Made by a program: the position numbers and the translations under genes. From NCBI GenBank assembly GCA_947445035.1, contig CANFCK010000008.1, positions 62,001 through 126,000 of the forward strand: DNA of 64,000 nucleotides. Direction: 5' to 3'. Source of the stretch: Deltaproteobacteria bacterium. GTDB lineage: Bacteria > Myxococcota_A > UBA796 > SXON01. Shown here piece after piece: positions 50,726 to 58,654 of the stretch (position 1 is its first letter; each line of letters opens with the position of its first letter). The notes under the pieces are model-generated. The model was not told the DNA's origin. It worked only from the letters and a program-made list of their open reading frames with translations, and searched no databases.

Positions 50726-52114
50726 ATGCTCCTCTTGCTGCTCGCATGCTCTGGAGAGTCGGAGGCCCCCCGCCCGCGCCACCCTTCCCCGCCGGGAGGG
50801 CGCCCGCCGCCGGTGGGTTCCGGCGAGTTGGTCATCCCCATCGACGACCCCGCATGGCGTGGGCTCTCTGGGCTCTTGGACAACCCGCGGGCGTACGGCG
50901 AAGCATCCTGGGACGACGTCCGCATGCGGGTGGCGGGGCACCTGGCCCTCGCGGGGCGTGACCGGGCGCGGCTGGCCGCAGGGCGGGGGGATTGGGTCGG
51001 TTGTGCCGTCGCCTACCGAGACAATGCCGTCGCGCTCGGCCAACTGCGGCTGAGCGGGAAGATTGGCCCACCAATACGCGCGGCGCTGGTCGGCGCGGCC
51101 GAGCGCGACGGCGGTTTGTGCGCGGCGCTGGCGGCCAAGGAGCCCCCGGTGGCGGGAACGGGGCTGATCGCGCCGCTGCGGGCGCGTTGGGTCGGCCTCG
51201 TCTTGCGCGCCGAGGGTGGAGAGCAAGTCGGTGCGGAGGCCGGCATTCTGGCGGCCGACGCCCGAGCCGTGGTCGCCCCGGAGGGGCTCGATCTCGACGC
51301 CTTCGGTGACTTCGAAGCGCGGCACGCCCTCCGCGTGCGGCTCGTGGAGGCCTGGGCCGACAGCGTCTCGCCGTTTTCGGCGACCGAGCCGTTCTCCTAT
51401 TGGACTGCCGCGGAGTTTCCGCGCCAGGCCGCCGGGATCGCCGTTGCGGCTGCGGCCGTCGCAACCGGCTCCGCGCCCGTAGTCCTCGCTGCGGACGCGG
51501 TACCGCCGGCCAGGCGCCTTCCCTACTCAGCCTCGGAGCTGGGCTCGTTGGTCACCGGCGACTCGACGGTCGACACCCTCGGCTTCGCGGGTCCCCGTGC
51601 GATCGGCACCCTCGCGCGGTTGGGCGCGGAGGACAAGGAGCACCTGCCATGGCTCGCTGAGACGGCCGCGGAGCTCGATGCGGCCCCCCCGACGGAGGTT
51701 CCGGCCATCGTCGAGCGCCGCGCCGCGAAGCTCGGGGAGTTTCCCGGTGGTATCCGCTACTACGCGATCAAGCAGCTTCGAAACACCGCGACGCGGCAGC
51801 TCGCGACCGGCGGGCACTACCGCGAAGCCCTGACGGTGGTCCGCGGCCATGGCGCGCTGCACGCGCAGGACTGGGCGTGCCCTGATCGGGCCGGCATCCT
51901 CGCGCTGATCGAGGCACGCATCTTGGTCGTCACGGACGATCCTGGCGCGCTGTCGGCGCTGGATCGCGCGGACGCGCACATCTCTGACTTTCTCGCCCAT
52001 GTTGCCCAAGCCGAGACGAATCCTCGAGCCACGCCAGGGCCGCAAACGGGTCCACCCGGACAACCGCCAGGGCCACCCTCGGCGCCGCGAATTCCGCCGT
52101 CCAAAAACGACTGA
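50726..52114 (+). CDS. Lipoprotein of unknown function, downstream of the ion channel
   Basis: A 462-residue lipoprotein (MLLLLLACSG, lipobox LLAC) with a Pro-rich linker, an Ala-rich helical body and a Pro/Gly-rich tail (PGPQTGPPGQPPGPPSAP). Helical pairs such as RQLATGGHYREALTVVRGHG resemble TPR-like repeats. No family recognised. It is 9 bp from the channel gene and likely co-transcribed, so a partner role is possible. A strong hairpin overlaps its stop. Confidence 0.6.
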   Translation: MLLLLLACSGESEAPRPRHPSPPGGRPPPVGSGELVIPIDDPAWRGLSGLLDNPRAYGEASWDDVRMRVAGHLALAGRDRARLAAGRGDWVGCAVAYRDNAVALGQLRLSGKIGPPIRAALVGAAERDGGLCAALAAKEPPVAGTGLIAPLRARWVGLVLRAEGGEQVGAEAGILAADARAVVAPEGLDLDAFGDFEARHALRVRLVEAWADSVSPFSATEPFSYWTAAEFPRQAAGIAVAAAAVATGSAPVVLAADAVPPARRLPYSASELGSLVTGDSTVDTLGFAGPRAIGTLARLGAEDKEHLPWLAETAAELDAAPPTEVPAIVERRAAKLGEFPGGIRYYAIKQLRNTATRQLATGGHYREALTVVRGHGALHAQDWACPDRAGILALIEARILVVTDDPGALSALDRADAHISDFLAHVAQAETNPRATPGPQTGPPGQPPGPPSAPRIPPSKND

Positions 52115-52140
52115 CGGGTCAGTATTTCGACCCGTCAGTC
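52109..52140. terminator. Bidirectional terminator hairpin
   Basis: A perfect 12-bp stem GACTGACGGGTC/GACCCGTCAGTC (52109-52120, 52129-52140) with an 8-base loop lies between two convergent genes. There is no long T-run, but position and stem strength fit transcription termination in both directions. Confidence 0.7.
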
Positions 52141-52164
52141 AGTTTCGCATCCGTTGCTCCGTGT

Positions 52165-52347
52165 CTACTTCGACGGTTCGACCCGTTCCTTGAGGTCTTC
52201 GGTCACAAAATCGAGCAAGGTCGTCGATAACTCGATGATCTGCTGGTGCGTGAACCCCTCGCCGCGGAGCTGGCGGTAGAACGCACGGGCGACCGACCGG
52301 TTCCGGTTGCGAAAGAGGGCTTCACTTTGTTGGGTCTGCGCGGTCAT
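52165..52347 (-). CDS. Small helical protein of unknown function
   Basis: A 60-residue protein starting at ATG 52347 (MTAQTQQSEALFRNRNRS). It is highly charged and predicted helical (FYRQLRGEGFTHQQIIELSTTLLDFVTEDLKERVE), with no membrane segment or Cys. The helix-turn between GEGFTHQQII and the second helix could be a small DNA- or protein-binding motif. No family recognised. A TACCGT hexamer sits 15 bases upstream. An in-frame start 15 codons earlier is possible. Confidence 0.55.
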   Translation of the reverse strand: MTAQTQQSEALFRNRNRSVARAFYRQLRGEGFTHQQIIELSTTLLDFVTEDLKERVEPSK

Positions 52348-52531
52348 AGAGTTTCCGGGAGGACGGTAGACTCGGAGCAAAGGGCGTGCCATCGGTCAGC
52401 CTCACGAAAAATAAAGCTTCTTCCTCAACGTCACTTTCCGACCGCGTAGTCGATTACGCAGTTTGGGTGCGAACTAGGCTACGCACTGCGACTTTCCCCA
52501 CGCACCCCGGCGGCGCGATAACGGCGAGGGG

Positions 52532-53056
52532 ATGTGGGGTCTCTTCGTCTGCATGGCGGCCGCCGCGCCGATGGCCTTCACCGCCAGCTCCGGCGGCGGG
52601 GTCGGTTTTGTCGCCGACAGCTCGGCGGGATCGGTCACCGGTCGTCTCGACGTCTTCGCGGCCTCGCTCGACCTCTCCACCGGCACCGGCACGCTGGTCG
52701 CCGACCCGGCCTCGCTCACCACCGGCTTCGGACCTCGCGATCAGCGCATGTTGGTGGGGAGTCTTGATGTGGTCACCTTCCCCGAGCTCCGCTTCGAGGT
52801 GCAGCGGATCCAGCGGGCCGTCGGTGCTGGCGACACGGGTCCCATCACGCTTGTGGGGGTGCTGACCCTTCACGGTGTCCAGCGCGCGATCTCAGTGCCG
52901 GCGACACTTTCACGCGACGGCGCGAAACTGCGACTGGTCGGCGAGTTGCCATTGATTTTGGCGGACTTCGCCATTGCGGACCCCTCGGTGGTGATGGCCA
53001 GGGTCGCCCCCACGGTCACCGTCACCTTCGATCTTGTGGGGACCGATTCAGAATGA
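52532..53056 (+). CDS. YceI-family periplasmic lipid-binding-like protein
   Basis: A 174-residue protein with an N-terminal signal and the YceI lipocalin-like barrel: FTASSGGGVGFVADSSAGSVTG, the later RMLVGSLDVVTFPELRFEV, and ITLVGVLTLHGVQRAISVP. The family binds isoprenoid-like lipids or polyisoprenoid quinones. It starts an overlapping four-gene operon (52532-55120); its TGA overlaps the crotonase ATG by 4 bases. The 139 bp upstream hold no other gene and include a short AT-rich patch. Confidence 0.85.
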   Translation: MWGLFVCMAAAAPMAFTASSGGGVGFVADSSAGSVTGRLDVFAASLDLSTGTGTLVADPASLTTGFGPRDQRMLVGSLDVVTFPELRFEVQRIQRAVGAGDTGPITLVGVLTLHGVQRAISVPATLSRDGAKLRLVGELPLILADFAIADPSVVMARVAPTVTVTFDLVGTDSE

Positions 53057-53874
53057 TCACGCTCGACACCCTGCATCTCAGCATCGAGGGCTCGGCCGCG
53101 TGCCTGCGTCTGGACCACGGCAAGGCCAACGAAATGGGCGTGGCCCAGATCGCCGACTGGGAAAAGCTCTGCGCGCTCCTGGAGTCTGGCGCGGTTCGCT
53201 CCCTCGTCACCTGGAGCGACCGGGTTTCGGCCAAGGGGGCGCCGATCTTCATCGCCGGCGCCAATGTCCCTGAACGAGCGGAGTGGTCGGCGACCGCGGT
53301 CAAAGCGCATGTTCGCCGGCAGCGCTCGTGCCTCGTTCGGCTGCGCCATGCGCCCGTTTTCCACGTTGCCGTCGTGCATGGCGTCGCGTTGGGTTGGGGA
53401 ACCGAGTTCATGATCGCGGCGGATTGGCGCATCGTCACCCCGGGCGCTCGGTTCGCGCTCCCGGAGACGGGGCTTGGCATCCTCCCCGGTGCGGGCGGCG
53501 CGGCCGAGCTGGCGATGTTGGTCGGGCCCAGCCAGGCGTTGCGCATGGGGATGACGGGCGAGGCGATCGATGCCGTTGAGGCTGTCCGCATCGGCCTCGC
53601 GGACGAGCTCGTGGGCGATCTTCCGGAGGGGTTGGCCCGGGCCGACGCGTTCGTCGCCCGGATGGGCACCCGGTCGCCGACCGCCGCCGCGGCGTACAAA
53701 GCCGCGGTGCTCGCCGGCATCGGACAACCGGCCGAGATCCGCCGGACGCTTGAGGCTGCGGCCTACGAACACTGTGTGGATGTGGGCGAGGCCGCGATCG
53801 GGCGCAAGAATTTCACATCGATCCTCGCGGGCGAGCCGGCGGTGTGGGGGCCATACGCGCGGTGGTCCCCGTGA
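53053..53874 (+). CDS. Enoyl-CoA hydratase/isomerase (crotonase) family protein
   Basis: A 273-residue crotonase-fold enzyme acting on acyl-CoA. The CoA-binding and oxyanion region VHGVALGWGTEFMIAADWRI and the ALPETGLGILPGAGGAAEL signature are present. In the second motif the usual acidic position of ELxLGLxPGxGGT-type hydratases is PETGLGIL, so it could be a hydratase, isomerase or other crotonase. It overlaps yceI and a small lipoprotein gene by 4 bases each. The true substrate cannot be read from the sequence. Confidence 0.87.
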   Translation: MITLDTLHLSIEGSAACLRLDHGKANEMGVAQIADWEKLCALLESGAVRSLVTWSDRVSAKGAPIFIAGANVPERAEWSATAVKAHVRRQRSCLVRLRHAPVFHVAVVHGVALGWGTEFMIAADWRIVTPGARFALPETGLGILPGAGGAAELAMLVGPSQALRMGMTGEAIDAVEAVRIGLADELVGDLPEGLARADAFVARMGTRSPTAAAAYKAAVLAGIGQPAEIRRTLEAAAYEHCVDVGEAAIGRKNFTSILAGEPAVWGPYARWSP

Positions 53875-54143
53875 TCCTGGCGGTGCTTTTCGGCTGCGAT
53901 CTGTGCGACGCGGACTGCCACTTCCTGCGCGCCCAGGCGACCTTCGGAAAGGACGACGCCGCCACGCTCGCGGAGATTGCCGCCGTCGAAGATCCGGTCG
54001 AGCGGGACATGCTGCGGCTGCGCCTCGCCACCCTCGACCCCACGCGCGGAGGATTTCTGTGTCGCGACGTGAGCACGGACTACGGACGCGCCCGTTGTGA
54101 GCAGGTGGTGGGGCGTCCGCACCTGGGCGCCGAGCCGCGGTGA
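53871..54143 (+). CDS. Small Cys-containing lipoprotein
   Basis: A 90-residue protein starting at GTG 53871, which overlaps the crotonase TGA by 4 bases (GTGA). The signal is very short (MILAVLFGC). The mature part has five further Cys (DLCDADCHF, FLCRDV, ARCEQ). In layout it resembles the first part of the next gene (CNSAE..., repeated short Cys-x motifs), so the two may be related. No family recognised. Its stop overlaps the next GTG. Confidence 0.55.
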   Translation: MILAVLFGCDLCDADCHFLRAQATFGKDDAATLAEIAAVEDPVERDMLRLRLATLDPTRGGFLCRDVSTDYGRARCEQVVGRPHLGAEPR

Positions 54144-55120
54144 CGTTCCTCGTGCTCCTCGCCTTTTTTGCCTGCAATTCCGCGGAGACGGTGCGCGCCA
54201 CGCCCGCCCACCCCGCCGACTGTGACGCCGAGCCGGCCGCCGAGTTGCGCACGCTCTGCCTCGTCCAGGTCGCCGCTGACCGGGCGCGGGCGGGGGACGT
54301 CGATGAAGCGCGAGCGGCCTGCACCGAAGTGGGCGCGGGCGTGTGGAAGGACGAGTGCCACTTTCGAACGGGCGAGGAGCTGGCCCGTTCGGGTCGGATG
54401 AAGGCCGGGTTGGAGTTCTGTGCGAAGGCCGGTCGTTTTCGCGGCTTCTGCTTCACCCACGCCGTCTGGAACGCGCCCCCCGACGAGGCGCCTCTTGCCG
54501 ATTGGGAAGCGCTCGGCGCCCCCTTCGAGGTGGAGGACGGCGTCGCGAGCCTACGCGCCCGGTGGTGGTTCAATCACTACGTCGGCACCGGGCTTGCGGA
54601 CTCCGCGGACGCCCTCGCTGCGGCACCAGCCGCCGCCGCCGCCGCGCGCGGCGCCTGGGCCATCGAGGCCATCCGCCTCTGCGACGGCGACATCCCCTGT
54701 GCCTACCCGAGCTGGGGTGGTGCGGCGCTGTCGGGCCCCGCGCTCCCTCCCGGCGAGCGGGTGGGTCGATACGACCTGCCGTTCCCGCTCCCCGCCGAGC
54801 GCGCGTTGCCGAGCGTCCCGGGATTTGCCGGCAGCCGGCGCCTCGTGGGGGAGACGCCAGAGGAAGACCTGATGATTGCGCTCCTGGAGGGCGTGTGGTT
54901 CCACGAGAAGAGCGGCGCCAGCACGTTCGCAGCGTGGTTGGGCGATTCCCGACCTCGCGTTCGCTACACGGCGCTGCGCGCGTTCCGGAGCCTGCCCTCG
55001 CCGGATGCCGAGGCCGTGCTCAGCGGCATGCGTGGGGACCCGGACCCGATCGTGGTGGCGCATGTGGCGGACGCGCTCAAGTTTCAGACTTGGATGGGGA
55101 AGGGGAAGGGTCCGAGGTAG
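54140..55120 (+). CDS. Cys-rich lipoprotein with HEAT-like C-terminus
   Basis: A 326-residue protein starting at GTG 54140 (4-base overlap with the previous stop): MTFLVLLAFFACNSAE. The N-terminal 120 residues have evenly spaced Cys in short helical pairs (ARAACTEVG, KDECHFRTGEELA, LEFCAKAGRF, GFCFTHAVW), like SEL1/TPR-type repeats with disulfides. The C-terminal part (RPRVRYTALRAFRSLPSPDAEAVL) is HEAT-like. Probably a scaffold at the outer membrane. Last gene of the yceI operon; convergent with the ArsR fusion 2 bp away. Confidence 0.6.
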   Translation: MTFLVLLAFFACNSAETVRATPAHPADCDAEPAAELRTLCLVQVAADRARAGDVDEARAACTEVGAGVWKDECHFRTGEELARSGRMKAGLEFCAKAGRFRGFCFTHAVWNAPPDEAPLADWEALGAPFEVEDGVASLRARWWFNHYVGTGLADSADALAAAPAAAAAARGAWAIEAIRLCDGDIPCAYPSWGGAALSGPALPPGERVGRYDLPFPLPAERALPSVPGFAGSRRLVGETPEEDLMIALLEGVWFHEKSGASTFAAWLGDSRPRVRYTALRAFRSLPSPDAEAVLSGMRGDPDPIVVAHVADALKFQTWMGKGKGPR

Positions 55121-55122
55121 CC

Positions 55123-55980
55123 CTACTTCCGCCCCATCGCCAGAACGGTTGTGAACGCCGGCGCGCGGTGGTCCTGGTGAACCACCTCGCAGGTGACCTC
55201 GTGAAACCCAGCCTCTCGAAGCACGGCGCCAAGATCGGCGAAGCCGAGGTGTTTGTGCCCGAGGCGATGGCGGACCCACTCGTGGGGGTGCGGCGCGAGA
55301 TCGAGCACCGCGATCTGACCGCCGCCGACAAGCGCTTCGCGGCACCGAACCAACGTCGGGACCGGGTCGTCTACGCAGTGCAGCGCCTGCGAGATGAGCA
55401 CAAGATCGACCTCGCGTTCCCCCAGGGGCAGGGCTTCCAGGGTGCCCGTCCGGCGCTCGATGCCCGGGGCCAGGCGCGCCAATGCAGCCTCGTCGCGATC
55501 GATGGCGATCACGTGGCGCGCGCGCAGCGCCAAGAGCCCCGTCAGGTGCCCGGTCCCCACCCCGAGGTCGGCGACCCGGAGTGGCGGCAAAAGCGCCAGG
55601 AGCAGCCGCGCCAGCGCCTCCCAGGAGCGGCCGGGCAGGTAGTCGTTGCCGAGCCCTTCCGGGGTGGGCGCCGAACGCTCGGCCCGGACTCGCGCCAGCG
55701 CGAGCGCGTCCCCCTCGGGGAGCGCGTCGGCAACGAGCACATCGAATAGGCGCTCCTGGCCTTCGGGACGCGCCGCGGCGTAGCGGGTGTGCTGGCCATC
55801 GCGACGCGCGGTCACCAGGTTGGCGGCTCGTAGCTGAGCGAGGTGCCCGCTTACGGTGCTCTGGCCGACGCCGACGATCTCTTGCAGCTCGCCCACCGCC
55901 AACTCCTCGCGCGTACACAGGGCGAAGATTCGCAGCCGCGTGGGGTCGCCGAGGGTCCGGAACAGGTCGGCGCGGGACAT
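55123..55980 (-). CDS. ArsR-type HTH regulator fused to a SAM-dependent methyltransferase domain
   Basis: A 285-residue protein. Residues 1-80 are an ArsR/SmtB winged helix (LGDPTRLRIFALC, VGVGQSTVSGHLAQLRAANLV), without the metal-binding Cys of arsenic sensors. Residues from about 130 are a class I methyltransferase with motif I VADLGVGTGHL and the acidic motif II AIDRDEA. Such fusions often sit near methionine and S-adenosylhomocysteine genes and may sense SAM or SAH. The metH palindrome in this window is a candidate target. It follows a peptidase gene and a hairpin region. Confidence 0.82.
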   Translation of the reverse strand: MSRADLFRTLGDPTRLRIFALCTREELAVGELQEIVGVGQSTVSGHLAQLRAANLVTARRDGQHTRYAAARPEGQERLFDVLVADALPEGDALALARVRAERSAPTPEGLGNDYLPGRSWEALARLLLALLPPLRVADLGVGTGHLTGLLALRARHVIAIDRDEAALARLAPGIERRTGTLEALPLGEREVDLVLISQALHCVDDPVPTLVRCREALVGGGQIAVLDLAPHPHEWVRHRLGHKHLGFADLGAVLREAGFHEVTCEVVHQDHRAPAFTTVLAMGRK

Positions 55981-56028
55981 ATGAGCGCTGCTAACCGCCG
56001 TCGGCGATCTGACGACGGCCGCGATCGG

Positions 56029-56070
56029 GTCGATTCTCGGCTCAGACCGGCCTCTACGGCGAGAATCGAC
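56029..56070 (-). other. Inverted repeat between peptidase and ArsR-fusion genes
   Basis: GTCGATTCTCG (56029-56039) and CGAGAATCGAC (56060-56070) form an 11-bp stem with a 20-base loop. This 169-bp spacer holds no gene. The repeat could terminate the upstream transcript or serve as an operator for the regulator downstream. Confidence 0.45.
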
Positions 56071-56149
56071 TCTCGGGGGCGCGCAAGTCGCGCGAATCGG
56101 GTCGCCGCCTTCCGCCCCGCCGCCGCTCGCCGCCGCCCCGGCCCCGCCG

Positions 56150-57409
56150 CTACGGCCCCGCCGCCGCCACGATCAAGTCGTCCCACAGATACGCGTCCGC
56201 CCACGCTGCTCTGGCGTAGATCGGCGGCATCACCGCGGGCGACGGCGAAAAGATCGACAGGCCATGGCTGTTCTTCACCCGACCAACCTGGTTGTAGTTG
56301 GCGACGATCACCCGCTCGGTCACGGAAATCGCGGTTTCCACCGCCGTATCCACCGCTGCATCGTCGCTCAGCGCGGCCATCCGCTCCAAAAGATCGACCA
56401 GGTCGTGTTCGCGACTGTAGTCGCCGTCGTACCCCTGTGCCTCCAACGCCGCAGCGCTCATCAGCTCTGCCGCCAATCCCGACGCGATGACCGCGTCGGC
56501 GACGTCGTCCAGCGCCGCTGACAGTGCCGGCACCTCCGCGAGCGCCAGGACCGACTGGGTGGTGTCGCCGGTCTCGTAGAAACGACGAGAGATGATCTCA
56601 CCCAGTCCGGCGCCGTCCACACCCGGATCTTCCGCAAGCTCGGTCAGCACGGTGTCGTAGGGCCATCCGTCGGTTCCCTCGTAGTCCTGGCTGGCGACCA
56701 TGAACTCGGCAAACGGGGCCACGCTCGTGGCGACCTCCCACTGCTGCATGGTGCACGCGTCGAAGCCGAAAAGATCGAGCGGCCGACCAAGGACCGCGGC
56801 GGCACCGGCCGCAACTTCGGTCAGGTCCCCGGCGGCGACCGACAATACCGAGCCCGAGGAGTAGTCGTCGGAGATGCCCTTCCTCCACTCGTCGTCCGGC
56901 GGCTGGGGCCCCAGAGACCAGCCATCGCCGTGATCCCACAGCACCAGCGCCACACGGTCGGCGGGGTAGGCGGCGACGCCCCACTCCACGAAGTCGAGCA
57001 CGGCATCGACGCTGCCCGAATCGACCTCGCCGAGCTCGGCCAGCACCGGGGACCCGATGGTGCGGGGATCGTCGTCAGCGGTGACGAGGTAGCGGCGGGC
57101 GCCCGACCAGTCGCCGTCCCCGTCGGACTGCTCGGGGCTCCGATCGAGCTGCACCACGACGTTTGTCCGGTCACTGGAACCCACGGCCTCCATCTCATTG
57201 ACGTCACCCAGCGCCCAGCGCTCCAGGTCGTTGTCGCCGTTGAGGAAAAGCAGCAGCGTCCACGTCGGGTCGACCGCGCCGGTGTCGCCCGTGTCTTCCG
57301 TATCGATGTCGCCGGTGTCGGTCGGTTGGGGAGCGGGCGGCGCGTGCGGAGTAGCCGTATCGTTGGTGCAAGCGAGGGCGAGCCAGAGGGGGAGCACGTC
57401 GTCCAGCAT
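56150..57409 (-). CDS. Clostripain-family (C11) cysteine peptidase, lipoprotein
   Basis: A 419-residue protein with a lipoprotein signal (LPLWLALAC) and a T/D/G-rich linker (PTDTGDIDTEDTGDTG). The C11 peptidase fold is clear: FLNGDNDLERWALGDVNEME, then catalytic His in LWDHGDGW (about 160) and Cys in FDACTMQQ (about 220). C11 enzymes cut after Arg or Lys and often mature by self-cleavage. The ending NSHGLSIFSP is typical. It would sit on the outer membrane surface. Divergent from the amidohydrolase gene. Confidence 0.87.
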   Translation of the reverse strand: MLDDVLPLWLALACTNDTATPHAPPAPQPTDTGDIDTEDTGDTGAVDPTWTLLLFLNGDNDLERWALGDVNEMEAVGSSDRTNVVVQLDRSPEQSDGDGDWSGARRYLVTADDDPRTIGSPVLAELGEVDSGSVDAVLDFVEWGVAAYPADRVALVLWDHGDGWSLGPQPPDDEWRKGISDDYSSGSVLSVAAGDLTEVAAGAAAVLGRPLDLFGFDACTMQQWEVATSVAPFAEFMVASQDYEGTDGWPYDTVLTELAEDPGVDGAGLGEIISRRFYETGDTTQSVLALAEVPALSAALDDVADAVIASGLAAELMSAAALEAQGYDGDYSREHDLVDLLERMAALSDDAAVDTAVETAISVTERVIVANYNQVGRVKNSHGLSIFSPSPAVMPPIYARAAWADAYLWDDLIVAAAGP

Positions 57410-57443
57410 AGCGCCCGGGCGGAGGGTCGGCGCGGCGCACCCG

Positions 57444-57452
57444 TGCTACCCT
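57444..57452 (+). promoter_or_regulatory. Extended -10-like TGCTACCCT before amidohydrolase
   Basis: TG at 57444-57445 and TACCCT at 57447-57452, ending 8 bases before ATG 57461. It is identical to the nonamer at 32217. Confidence 0.5.
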
Positions 57453-57460
57453 CCCGCGCC

Positions 57461-58654
57461 ATGCCGCTCAGCCCCACTGCCTTCGCGATCGTGCACGCCA
57501 CCGTGCTCACGATCAGCGGCCCGCCGTTGACGGACACCCCTGTCGTCGTGGACGCCGGGCGCATCGTCCAGGTCGGTGGCTCCGTCCCCACGGGTATCAA
57601 CACCCTGGACGCCACCGGCCAGTTCCTGACCCCCGGCTTCATCGACATGCACAGCCACATGGGCGTGTACTCCTGGCCGGGCGGCAACGGCTCCAACGAC
57701 GGGAACGAAGCGGTTGAGCCCTTCACGCCTCGCGTCCGTGCGCTCGACAGCTTCGATCCGGAAGATCCGGCGATTCCACGCGCCCGTGCCGGCGGCATCA
57801 CCACGATCCAGGTCCTGCCCGGGTCGGCGAACATGATGGGCGGCCAGGCCGCGGTCCTGAAGCTGCGGCTCGCCCGCACCGTCGATCCGATGGTCTTCGC
57901 CGAGGCGCCCCGCGCGATCAAGATGGCGTGCGGCGAAAATCCCAAGCGGGTCTACGGCAGCGTCACTGACGACGACCAGGTGCAGACCCGAATGGGGGAG
58001 ATCGCGATTCTTCGCCAGGAGTTTCTGCGCGCCCGCGAGTACGCCGCGGCGCGGGCCTCCAAGTCGCCGCCCCCCCAAGACCTCGACCTCGACGTCATCG
58101 CTGACGTGCTCGCCGGCAAGGTGAGGGTGAACCTGCACTGTTACCGCAGCCACGACATCGCCGACTGGTTCCGCGTTGCCGACGAGTTCGGCTTCCGCAT
58201 CGTGACCATCCACCACGCGCTGGAAACGTACAAGGTGCGCGATCTGCTCGCTGCGCACGGTACCGGCATCGCCACCTGGCCCGACTGGTGGGGCTTCAAA
58301 CAAGAAGCCTTCGACGGCATTCCGGAGGGGGGGGCGCTGGTCTCCAATGCCGGCGTTCCCGTCGCGACCCATAGCGATTCCGCCAGCCACATCCAGCGCT
58401 TCAACATCGAGGCCGGAAAGATGGTGCGGTACGGGATGACCGAGGCGGACGCGCTGGAGAGCATCACCCTCGATCCGGCGCGTCTGCTCGGCGTCGATGC
58501 CTTGGTGGGCAGCGTGGAAACGGGCAAACAGGCCGACCTCGCGCTGTGGGACAAGCACCCGCTCGACGGCACCTCGCGCTGTCAAAAAACCTGGGTTGAC
58601 GGCGCGTTGGTCTACGACCGCGCGGTGGAGGGCACTCCCAATGGCCGTCGATAG
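57461..58654 (+). CDS. Amidohydrolase, imidazolonepropionase-like
   Basis: A 397-residue metal-dependent hydrolase of the amidohydrolase superfamily. The metal-binding HxH is in PGFIDMHSHMG (about residues 64-68); further ligands are His in NLHCYRSHD and IHHALE, and the late Asp in THSDSASH. The family cleaves amide or cyclic amide bonds. No signal peptide. The C-terminus overlaps the start of the next amidohydrolase-like gene by 14 bases, which suggests the two proteins work as a pair. Substrate unknown. Confidence 0.85.
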   Translation: MPLSPTAFAIVHATVLTISGPPLTDTPVVVDAGRIVQVGGSVPTGINTLDATGQFLTPGFIDMHSHMGVYSWPGGNGSNDGNEAVEPFTPRVRALDSFDPEDPAIPRARAGGITTIQVLPGSANMMGGQAAVLKLRLARTVDPMVFAEAPRAIKMACGENPKRVYGSVTDDDQVQTRMGEIAILRQEFLRAREYAAARASKSPPPQDLDLDVIADVLAGKVRVNLHCYRSHDIADWFRVADEFGFRIVTIHHALETYKVRDLLAAHGTGIATWPDWWGFKQEAFDGIPEGGALVSNAGVPVATHSDSASHIQRFNIEAGKMVRYGMTEADALESITLDPARLLGVDALVGSVETGKQADLALWDKHPLDGTSRCQKTWVDGALVYDRAVEGTPNGRR

